Of a stretch of DNA of 5,321 nt, positions 1 to 4,720 are shown one piece after another. Source of the stretch: an uncultured Solirubrobacteraceae bacterium (lineage in GTDB: Bacteria; Actinomycetota; Thermoleophilia; Solirubrobacterales; Solirubrobacteraceae); NCBI GenBank assembly GCA_902806215.1, contig CADCVT010000457.1, positions 1 to 5,321 of the forward strand, read 5' to 3'. The notes under the pieces were generated by a model. It did not search any database and was not told the origin of the DNA. It saw only the letters and a list, made by a program, of their open reading frames with translations. The number at the start of each line of letters is the position of its first letter. The stretch's first letter is position 1. Made by a program: the position numbers and the translations under genes.

Positions 1-159
1 CGGCACCTCGGCGTCGAGCCGCGTGCGCAGCTCGGCCGGGAGGTTCGTCATCTCCTCGTAGCCGCTCGCCCCGCGCGCGGTCCACTCCCACACCTGCTTG
101 GCGCGGAAGGCGGGCTGGCCGGCGGCCGCCAGGGTCGATCCGAGGAGCTCGAGGTCCAC
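1..159 (-). CDS. rlmN: 23S rRNA (adenine2503-C2)-methyltransferase RlmN, N-terminal part, cut by left edge
   Basis: Only the first 53 codons lie in the window; the frame is open to base 1. The translation begins (V/M)DLELLGSTLAAAG and continues with GQPAFRAKQVWEW and then YEEMTNLPAELRTRL. This is the N-terminal helical domain typical of RlmN (a G-x-P-x-[FY]-R-x-x-Q-[VI]-x-x-W element followed by a 'MTNLP' element). RlmN is a cytoplasmic radical-SAM enzyme that methylates C2 of A2503 in 23S rRNA and of A37 in some tRNAs. The radical-SAM CxxxCxxC motif and the methyl-carrying cysteine are outside the window and cannot be checked. The GTG at 159-157 is chosen because the conserved part begins shortly after it and a -10-like TACCCT (171-166) ends six bases before it, which would give a leaderless mRNA. 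There is no Shine-Dalgarno. The gene is divergent from rluB, 20 bases between start codons. Confidence 0.85.
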   Translation of the reverse strand, partial: MDLELLGSTLAAAGQPAFRAKQVWEWTARGASGYEEMTNLPAELRTRLDAEVP

Positions 160-164
160 GGCTC

Positions 165-171
165 TAGGGTA
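165..171. promoter_or_regulatory. overlapping bidirectional -10 elements of rlmN and rluB
   Basis: The 20-base gap between the divergent starts holds TAGGGTA. On the plus strand TAGGGT (165-170) matches the TAnnnT -10 pattern; +1 would fall at about 177-180, at or just before the rluB ATG (180). On the minus strand TACCCT (171-166) puts +1 at base 159, the first base of the rlmN GTG. Neither start has a Shine-Dalgarno, so both mRNAs would be leaderless or nearly so. The -35 region of each promoter would lie inside the other gene; no clear -35 was identified. The box is seen directly; promoter activity is inferred. Confidence 0.5.
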
Positions 172-179
172 GGCGGCAG

Positions 180-884
180 ATGCGCCTCGCCAAGTTCCTT
201 GCCCACGCCGGCGTCGCCTCGCGCCGCGCCGCCGAGGACATCGTGCGCGAAGGGCGGGTCACCGTCGGCGGCGAGGTCGTCACCGACCCCGCGCGCGACG
301 TCGACGAGACGAGCCGCGTCGCGGTCGACGGACGCGGCCTGCGTGGCGCCGAGGAGCGCACGGTCTACCTCGTCAACAAGCCCCGCGGCGTCGTCTCGAC
401 CGCCAAGGACACCCACGGCCGGCCGACGGTCGTCTCGCTCATCCGCGGCGAGCGCGCGCGGCTCTACCCGGTCGGGCGGCTCGACGCCGACACGACCGGC
501 CTGATCCTCCTCACGAACGACGGCGAGCTCGCCAATCAGCTGACGCACCCGAAGTTCCAGGTGCCGAAGACCTACGTCGCCGAGGTGACCGGCGGCTTCG
601 TCCCGGAGGCCCGGCTGCGCCAGATGCGCGAGGGCGTCGAGCTCGAGGACGGCAAGACCGCTCCGGCGCAGGTGCGGCAGGTCGACGCCGGGGTCCTGCA
701 GATCACCATCCGCGAGGGCAAGAAGCGCCAGGTGCGCCGGATGATCGAGGCGATCGGCCGCCGCGTCGTGAGCCTGCGCCGGGTGCGCTTCGGCCCGCTG
801 GGACTGGGCGACCTGCCGCCCGGAAAGTCCCGCAAGCTCACCCCGGCCGAGGTCGAGCGCCTCCGCAAGACGGCCAAGGCCTGA
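180..884 (+). CDS. rluB: RluB-type 23S rRNA pseudouridine synthase
   Basis: This 234-residue protein has the RsuA/RluB/RluE/RluF layout. An S4 RNA-binding domain covers about residues 1-50 (MRLAKFLAHAGVASRR, then an EGRVTVGGEVV segment). The catalytic domain begins at about 61 (YLVNKPRGVVST, 63-74). The signature GRLDADTTGLILLTNDGEL lies at 99-117, with D102 the expected catalytic aspartate. A late EGKKRQVRRM element (179-188) is also typical. The family isomerises a uridine in rRNA to pseudouridine; RluB acts on U2605 of 23S rRNA in E. coli. The specificity (RluB rather than RsuA or RluF) is inferred from general resemblance only. The length is normal for an actinobacterial member without the long basic tail. 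The ATG at 180 directly precedes the conserved S4 start. It is divergent from rlmN, another 23S modification gene, and aroH follows after 16 bases, possibly co-transcribed. Confidence 0.9.
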   Translation: MRLAKFLAHAGVASRRAAEDIVREGRVTVGGEVVTDPARDVDETSRVAVDGRGLRGAEERTVYLVNKPRGVVSTAKDTHGRPTVVSLIRGERARLYPVGRLDADTTGLILLTNDGELANQLTHPKFQVPKTYVAEVTGGFVPEARLRQMREGVELEDGKTAPAQVRQVDAGVLQITIREGKKRQVRRMIEAIGRRVVSLRRVRFGPLGLGDLPPGKSRKLTPAEVERLRKTAKA

Positions 885-900
885 TAGAACGCCGCCCTCG

Positions 901-1266
901 ATGAAGCTGTACGCGCTGCGCGGCGCCACCACGGTCGACAAGAACGACGCCCAGGCCATCCTCGGTGCCACCGAGTGGCTGATCCGCGAGATCATGCGCC
1001 GCAACGGGATCGTCCCCGCCGACGTCGTGAGCTGCATCTTCACCATGACCGACGACCTCGACGCGGAGTTCCCCGCGGTCGCGGCGCGCAACATCGGCTT
1101 CGAGCAGGTCCCGCTGATGTGCGCGCGGGAGGTGCCCGTCCCCGGCTCGCTGCCGATGGTGATCCGCGTGATGATGCACTACTACTCCGGCGACAAGCAC
1201 CACACGCAGCACGTCTACCTCGGCGAGGCGCGCCACCTGCGCACAGACATCGAGGCGGCGCAGTAG
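901..1266 (+). CDS. aroH: AroH-class monofunctional chorismate mutase
   Basis: This 121-residue protein matches the small trimeric AroH fold of Bacillus subtilis (127 residues), not the helical AroQ class. It converts chorismate to prephenate, the branch step to phenylalanine and tyrosine, in the cytoplasm. It starts MKLYALRGATTV, placing Arg7 in register with B. subtilis Arg7. By alignment with the B. subtilis sequence from memory the other active-site residues are also present: F57, R63, C74, E77 (LMCAREV), R89 (VIRVMM) and Y106 (HVYL). An intact enzyme is therefore expected. The ATG at 901 is fixed by this register. It lies 16 bases after the rluB stop with no Shine-Dalgarno; a weak TAGAAC (885-890) precedes it. 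Read-through from rluB is the simplest expression model. Its stop is one base from the end of a convergent small gene. Confidence 0.93.
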   Translation: MKLYALRGATTVDKNDAQAILGATEWLIREIMRRNGIVPADVVSCIFTMTDDLDAEFPAVAARNIGFEQVPLMCAREVPVPGSLPMVIRVMMHYYSGDKHHTQHVYLGEARHLRTDIEAAQ

Positions 1267-1267
1267 C

Positions 1268-1441
1268 TCAGCCGGTCCGGCTCTGCTGGGCGATCTCGAA
1301 GCACAGGCAGACGAACGTCACCGCGGCGAGCTGCTTCGAGCGCCGGCAGACGATCGAGCGTGAGCTCTCGGGCAGGGCGATCCCGACGATGGCGCCCCAG
1401 AGCATGACGAGGTAGAACCCGAGCGCGGCATCGTCGCCCAT
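1268..1441 (-). CDS. small hydrophobic protein of unknown function, probably membrane-bound
   Basis: A 57-residue reading frame begins MGDDAALGFYLVMLWGAIVG. One clear membrane-spanning segment covers about residues 6-24 (ALGFYLVMLWGAIVGIALP). A basic stretch follows (SRSIVCRRSKQ, 28-37), then a second, shorter hydrophobic stretch (LAAVTFVCLCFEI, 38-50) that may be another membrane segment. Three cysteines occur (32, 45, 47). Almost every codon ends in G or C, as expected of a real gene here. The ATG at 1441 has an AGGA seven bases upstream. The frame is open further upstream, but that part lies across the GNAT gene and is not needed. It is divergent from the GNAT gene (18 bases between start codons) and convergent with aroH (1-base gap). 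I do not recognise a family; by position it might share regulation with the acetyltransferase. Confidence 0.65.
   Translation of the reverse strand: MGDDAALGFYLVMLWGAIVGIALPESSRSIVCRRSKQLAAVTFVCLCFEIAQQSRTG
1270..1282. terminator. short hairpin between convergent aroH and small membrane-protein gene (weak)
   Basis: AGCCGGTCCGGCT is an inverted repeat: stem AGCCG / CGGCT with loop GTC. It begins three bases after the aroH stop and overlaps the last codons of the minus-strand small gene. It is at the right place to limit read-through in either direction, but it has no T-tract and a stem of only five pairs, which a very GC-rich genome can produce by chance. Confidence 0.25.
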
Positions 1442-1459
1442 CGTGGGATCCTGGCAGCC

Positions 1460-1897
1460 GTGAGGATCGACGTCACGCGGTTCGACGCCCCCGACGCGGC
1501 GGCGCTGCGCGAGGAGCACATGGCCGAGACGCTCGCGCTCTACGGCGGCGTGGACACCGAACCCGGCGTCCGCCCGACCGCCGCGGACATCGCCGTGTTC
1601 CTCGTCGCGTACGACGAGGACGGCGCGCCGGTCGGTTGCGGCGGCCTGCGCCGGCGCGACGAGACGGCCGCCGAGATCAAGCGCATGTACGTCCGGCCGG
1701 CGGCCCGCGGACGGGGCACCGGCCGGGCGCTGCTCGCCGCGCTCGAGGACCACGCCCGCCGGCTCGGCGTGACGGTGATGCACCTCGAGACCGGTGACCG
1801 GCAGGCCGAGGCGATCGCCCTCTACGAGGCGGCGGGATACCGCCGCGTCCCGGGACGCGACGGCATCCACTCCGTCTGGATGGAGAAGGACCTCTAG
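1460..1897 (+). CDS. GNAT family N-acetyltransferase
   Basis: This 145-residue protein is a single-domain GNAT enzyme, which transfers acetyl from acetyl-CoA to an amine. Motif A is clear at 78-90 (VRPAARGRGTGRA, fitting R-x-x-G-x-G, R83/G86/G88) for the CoA pyrophosphate. It follows a beta-strand with IKRMYV. Motif B is LYEAAGYRRV (121-130), with Y122 a candidate general acid. The middle (VAYDEDGAPVGCGGLR) is the usual beta2-beta3 pair. The N-terminal 25 residues (FDAPDAAALREEH) resemble many small actinobacterial members. The substrate cannot be told from sequence. The start is GTG at 1460, which keeps this N-terminal segment; an internal ATG at 1520 after GAGGAG is the alternative. Its TAG stop shares CTAG with the rtcB stop on the other strand. 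Confidence 0.9.
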   Translation: MRIDVTRFDAPDAAALREEHMAETLALYGGVDTEPGVRPTAADIAVFLVAYDEDGAPVGCGGLRRRDETAAEIKRMYVRPAARGRGTGRALLAALEDHARRLGVTVMHLETGDRQAEAIALYEAAGYRRVPGRDGIHSVWMEKDL

Positions 1898-4518
1898 TCC
1901 TTGTAGGGGTCGACGGTGTCGGCGCCCGCCATCGCCACGCCGAGGGGCGTGAGCGTGTGCAGGATCCGCACCGTGCCCTCGTGGTACGAGAGCACCTCGT
2001 TCAGGCGCTTGTACGCGCCCGGCGCCTCGTCCGCGGCGCCGCCGCGCAGCTCGATCCCCTTGCGCTTGAGGTCGAGCAGGACCTCGTCGAAGTCGATCGC
2101 ACCGCCCTCGCGGATCCGCACCGAGCGCGCCTTCGACGCACCGGGAGCCGCCAGCGCCTCCTCGCGCGAGCCGTAGAGCGTCTCGTCGTCACGCAGGTTG
2201 TTGACCCACCGCTTGCGCGGCCGGCCCGCCGCCTTGGTGCGAGACATCGCGCGCCCCGCGCCGTGGACCGTCGAGTACAGCGACTCCGCGCTGACATCGG
2301 TCTCGACGCCCTCGAGGATCACCGCCGGCTCGCCCATCGACGCGCCGACGAACCCGCGCTGGCCCGGGAAGGCCGGCGTCGCGCCCTTGCGGACGACCCA
2401 CCAGTCCTCGCCGCCGTGGGTCTCGCGCCAGATGTAGTTGTGGTGGTTGTGGACCTCGTCGGTGATCTCCGTCCCGAGGATCCGCACGATCTCGTCCACG
2501 ACGACGTCGCGGCCGGCGTACGCGTAGTCGCCGGCCAGCGTCATCGCCGCGACGTAGGACTGCCCGAGCTCGGTGTTCACGTCGAACAGCACGGGCGGCG
2601 CCTCCATCTCGCCGTCGGTGCCGCGGTCGGTGAACCGCTTGCCCTCCGCGAGCGCGAGGAACCCGGACGCCGTCTTGTGCCCGAACCCACGCGAGCCGAA
2701 GTGCACGCCGATCCACACGAGGCCGTCATCATCCTCAAAGAGATCTGTGTAATGATTTCCCGATCCGACGGTGCCGAGCTGCGATGCCGCGAGACCGTGC
2801 AGCTGGCGCTGCGGCGTGAAGTCGGCGTCGCGAATGGCGTCGAGCACAGGGTGGTCGACGCGGCGCTCGTTGCTGCGGCCCATCCCGAACTCGACGTTCG
2901 TCACGATCTCGTCCATGACGCGGCTGAGGTCGGGACGGAGGTCCTCCGCACGCAGCGACGTGCGAACGGCCTTGTTCCCGCAGTTGTGGACGACGATGCC
3001 GCCCGCCAGGAAGGACTCGGCCTTGTCGCCGGTCGCCACGTCGAAGACGAACGCGGAGCCGGCGTCCTCCACCGAGGTGACCGGCAGCCAGGCGATCTCG
3101 TTGCTGTGATCGGGCTCGCATGTCCAGCCTTTCGGCACCCGCGACGCGCCGCGGCCGTAGAGGCCATGCTCGATGAGCGACCTGGGGACCTCATGCGCTG
3201 CACTTGCCGCGTCGACGATCTCGCGGACCGTCGCGGCGCCCGCCGACTTCAGCAGCCGCCCCGTTTCGATCGCCTCGACGCGGCGTGCGACCTCGTCACC
3301 CCGCTGCGTCACGAAGCTGAACGCCGCTGCGGCGGCGCGCCGCTTGTCGATCGCGCGGCAGAACCCGACCTCAGTCAGGAACCGCAGCTGTTCACGCTCT
3401 CCGCCGACGACTTGAACGGCCCAGGTCGTGATCCCGTCGCGTACCGGGCCGCTCAGGCTGACGCCGACCGCGAAGCCGAGTGACTCGAAGAGCTCGACCA
3501 GCGCGTCGACGATGGCCCGTGACCTCGCCGCCTGCTTGATGGTGACGTTCGCGAGTCGTCCGGCAATGATCGCCGGAGTGGTCGCCTCGGCGCTCGCGAA
3601 CGACGACAGGAACAGCGCACGCATCCACCCGGGCAGCTCAAGCAACCACGGGAACGGGTCCGCAGCCCATCGCTCTGCCTTGCGGCCAACGGGGCATCCC
3701 ATCGACGCCAACAACGCGTGCAGGCCCGTCGATCCCACGCGCACCACGTACTGCGTGCGGACGTTGCCGCCACGCTCACGGACGTCGAGCGCGGGCTCGA
3801 AGCCGAGGTTGGTGAGGTCGTCGCGCAGCGCGACCGCGTCCTCGGCGACGCTCGTGAACAGCGCGACGCACTTCCCGTCGAGCGTCAGGTGACCGTCCCC
3901 GCAGACGTAGGCGAAGATGCGGAGCAACGCCGGGAAGCGCGGGTCCTCGATGCGGACGGGCCACAGCCGGCGCTGTTCGAGTTGCGCGGCGCGCCGCCGT
4001 TCGACCTCGACGGGCAGGACCCCGGTTGCCCCCTCGAACGGGAGGCCGACGAACGGCGGCGCGGCCACCGCGTCGTCGAGCCTCAGTTCCGACGCCTCTC
4101 TCCACCCAAGCTTCGTGCGGATCTTGTGATCGGGTGTGCAGGCGAGCGAGCGACCTCCGGCCAGCGTCACCCGGAGTGTCGGCTTGACGCCGCGCGAGAC
4201 GGCGCCGAGGTTCGGGTCGATCGCTCGCAGCCCGAAGCCGTCCCAGCAGGTCATCGGGTCGTCTGCGCGGACCTGCTCGATCGGGACGTGCCAGCCGTCT
4301 TCGCTGAGCACCGGCGTTCCCGCGGCGATGCACCCGATGTCGTAGCCGGCTCCCGAGGGGGAGACGTGCTCGCGGTAGGCGATGACGCCGCCGATCGGGG
4401 CGGAGTAGCCGAGGTGCCCGTCGGCGCAGAGGACTCCTCTGGAGCCCTCCACGGCCGACACGCAGCGCTCGAGCTGCCCGATCGTCTTGTCGTCGTGGTC
4501 GCCGAAGATCCGAATCAC
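1894..4518 (-). CDS. rtcB: RtcB RNA-splicing ligase, intein-containing precursor
   Basis: The precursor has 874 residues. RtcB joins RNA ends bearing 2',3'-cyclic or 3'-phosphate to a 5'-hydroxyl using GTP and Mn2+, in tRNA splicing or RNA repair. N-extein (1-62): VIRIFGDHDDKTIGQ, then LCADGHLGYSAPIGGV and SPSGAGYDIG. The intein occupies residues 63-512. The C-extein (362 residues) starts CGNKAVRTSLRAEDL and ends MAGADTVDPYKD, as RtcB does. In the spliced 424-residue protein the expected active-site residues are D60, C63 (metal ligand), N138/H139 (GSGNH), H156 (VHFGSRGFGH), H243 (HHN) and H302 (VHGAGRAMSR, the expected guanylylated histidine). These were assigned by motif, not by alignment. 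GTG at 4518 is chosen because homology starts there, it overlaps the upstream ORF's stop as GTGA, and AAGATT (4530-4525) ends six bases before it. The frame is open upstream to 4803, but that part has no RtcB-like sequence. No rtcA or archease gene is visible nearby. Confidence 0.93.
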   Translation of the reverse strand: MIRIFGDHDDKTIGQLERCVSAVEGSRGVLCADGHLGYSAPIGGVIAYREHVSPSGAGYDIGCIAAGTPVLSEDGWHVPIEQVRADDPMTCWDGFGLRAIDPNLGAVSRGVKPTLRVTLAGGRSLACTPDHKIRTKLGWREASELRLDDAVAAPPFVGLPFEGATGVLPVEVERRRAAQLEQRRLWPVRIEDPRFPALLRIFAYVCGDGHLTLDGKCVALFTSVAEDAVALRDDLTNLGFEPALDVRERGGNVRTQYVVRVGSTGLHALLASMGCPVGRKAERWAADPFPWLLELPGWMRALFLSSFASAEATTPAIIAGRLANVTIKQAARSRAIVDALVELFESLGFAVGVSLSGPVRDGITTWAVQVVGGEREQLRFLTEVGFCRAIDKRRAAAAAFSFVTQRGDEVARRVEAIETGRLLKSAGAATVREIVDAASAAHEVPRSLIEHGLYGRGASRVPKGWTCEPDHSNEIAWLPVTSVEDAGSAFVFDVATGDKAESFLAGGIVVHNCGNKAVRTSLRAEDLRPDLSRVMDEIVTNVEFGMGRSNERRVDHPVLDAIRDADFTPQRQLHGLAASQLGTVGSGNHYTDLFEDDDGLVWIGVHFGSRGFGHKTASGFLALAEGKRFTDRGTDGEMEAPPVLFDVNTELGQSYVAAMTLAGDYAYAGRDVVVDEIVRILGTEITDEVHNHHNYIWRETHGGEDWWVVRKGATPAFPGQRGFVGASMGEPAVILEGVETDVSAESLYSTVHGAGRAMSRTKAAGRPRKRWVNNLRDDETLYGSREEALAAPGASKARSVRIREGGAIDFDEVLLDLKRKGIELRGGAADEAPGAYKRLNEVLSYHEGTVRILHTLTPLGVAMAGADTVDPYKD
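2983..4332 (-). other. intein in the RtcB active site (450 residues, with homing endonuclease)
   Basis: The intein lies between GYDIG and CGNKAVRT of RtcB, in frame. Splicing features: Cys1 in block A (CIAAGTPVLSEDGWHVPIEQV region); block B with TPDH at intein residues 66-69 (TxxH); block F with VFDV (D431) and FLAGG; block G ending GIVVHN with penultimate His449 and terminal Asn450; +1 residue Cys. This is a complete class 1 set, so self-splicing is expected. The usual block F histidine (as in HNF) is replaced: the sequence there is AESF. Removal rejoins DIG to CGN without loss. Archaeal RtcB proteins such as Pyrococcus horikoshii PH1602 are known to carry an intein at the corresponding cysteine, so the site is a recognised one. 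Hand counts of a few 60-base blocks give roughly 60-70% GC inside the intein and 68% in one extein block, so composition does not show recent entry. Confidence 0.93.
3300..3930 (-). other. LAGLIDADG homing endonuclease domain within the intein
   Basis: Domain limits are approximate. The first LAGLIDADG motif is IFAYVCGDG (bases 3918-3892), followed by HLTLDGK; its Asp (intein residue 146) would bind the catalytic metal. The second is a divergent motif, LSSFASAEA (3609-3583), preceded by LELPGWMRALF; Glu249 replaces the usual aspartate. An acidic residue is thus present at both catalytic positions, and no stop or frameshift interrupts the domain, so an active nuclease is possible. Such enzymes cut the intein-free allele and drive copying of the intein. 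After the second motif there is a helical, basic region and a TVREIVDAASAAHEVPRSLI segment before block F, which may assist DNA contact. Activity cannot be judged from sequence. Confidence 0.8.
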
Positions 4519-4685
4519 AAAGCGAATCTTCCCGTACGCCGCGGAAGGACCGCGGGCTCGCCGAAGCGTTCTCGCCTCGGCGGGCGCGGCCTCGGCCGGC
4601 CGCGCGGAGCACGCGCGGCGTGCTCCGGAGCGGGCCGGACGCGCTCGTCGACGACGAGCTGCTTCCAGTGGGTCTCGATCCTCAT
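4515..4685 (-). CDS. small ORF upstream of and overlapping rtcB; possible leader peptide or gene remnant
   Basis: A 56-codon frame begins MRIETHWKQLVVDERVRPAP and ends TGRFAL. Its ATG follows the best Shine-Dalgarno in the window (GGGAAGGAA, six bases between GGA and ATG), which argues that translation really starts here. Its TGA overlaps the rtcB GTG as GTGA (4518-4515), the usual arrangement for translational coupling. The first eighteen codons all end in G or C; further on, codons ending in A or T accumulate (GCT, CGT, CGA, GAA, CTT, AGA), and the protein turns into a Pro/Arg-rich stretch (RGRPRPRPPRRER). That decay suggests a leader peptide, or the 5' end of a gene whose remainder was lost or is read in another frame. 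I recognise no family. Confidence 0.45.
   Translation of the reverse strand: MRIETHWKQLVVDERVRPAPEHAARAPRGRPRPRPPRRERFGEPAVLPRRTGRFAL
4525..4530 (-). promoter_or_regulatory. possible -10 element for a leaderless rtcB transcript
   Basis: AAGATT (read 4530 to 4525) ends six bases before the rtcB GTG, the same spacing as TACCCT before the rlmN GTG. It matches the second A and last T of TAnnnT. The surrounding twenty bases are unusually AT-rich for the window (8 of 20 G/C at 4511-4530). A GGGAAG nine bases upstream of the GTG could instead act as a weak Shine-Dalgarno. Either this is an internal promoter or simply an unstructured start region. Confidence 0.3.
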
Positions 4686-4690
4686 GCTGC

Positions 4691-4699
4691 TTCCTTCCC
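4691..4699 (-). promoter_or_regulatory. strong ribosome binding site of the small ORF before rtcB
   Basis: Read on the minus strand the sequence is GGGAAGGAA, then GCAGC, then ATG. It is the only near-consensus Shine-Dalgarno seen in the window and decides the start of the small ORF at 4685. Confidence 0.6.
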
Positions 4700-4704
4700 G
4701 CCCG

Positions 4705-4719
4705 GGGGCGGGGCGCCCC
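4705..4719 (-). terminator. GC hairpin between coiled-coil gene and small ORF (possible attenuator or processing site)
   Basis: GGGGCG / CGCCCC forms a six-pair stem with a three-base loop, one base after the TGA of the coiled-coil gene and just before the Shine-Dalgarno of the small ORF. There is no T-tract, so it is not a classical terminator. It could weaken read-through or protect the 3' end of the upstream message. All-GC stems arise easily at this base composition. Confidence 0.3.
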
Positions 4720-4720
4720 G

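Noticed and set aside
48..1094. A 348-codon minus-strand frame across rluB and aroH
   Set aside because: It is the antisense of two well-supported enzymes and its translation is biased and domain-free. It is also in a different frame from rlmN.
1442..1459. GGATCC palindrome between the divergent GNAT and small membrane-protein starts as an operator
   Set aside because: A six-base palindrome is a weak match and there is no second copy; it may be chance.
1520..1897. Internal ATG start for the GNAT protein after GAGGAG
   Set aside because: The spacing to the ATG is only three bases and it would remove the family-like N-terminal FDAPDAAALREEH segment. GTG at 1460 is preferred.
1957..3483. A 508-codon open frame on the plus strand opposite rtcB
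   Set aside because: It has no recognisable motif and a low-complexity Arg/Val/Asp composition. It lies across both intein and extein of a clearly coding gene; long antisense frames are expected at this GC content.
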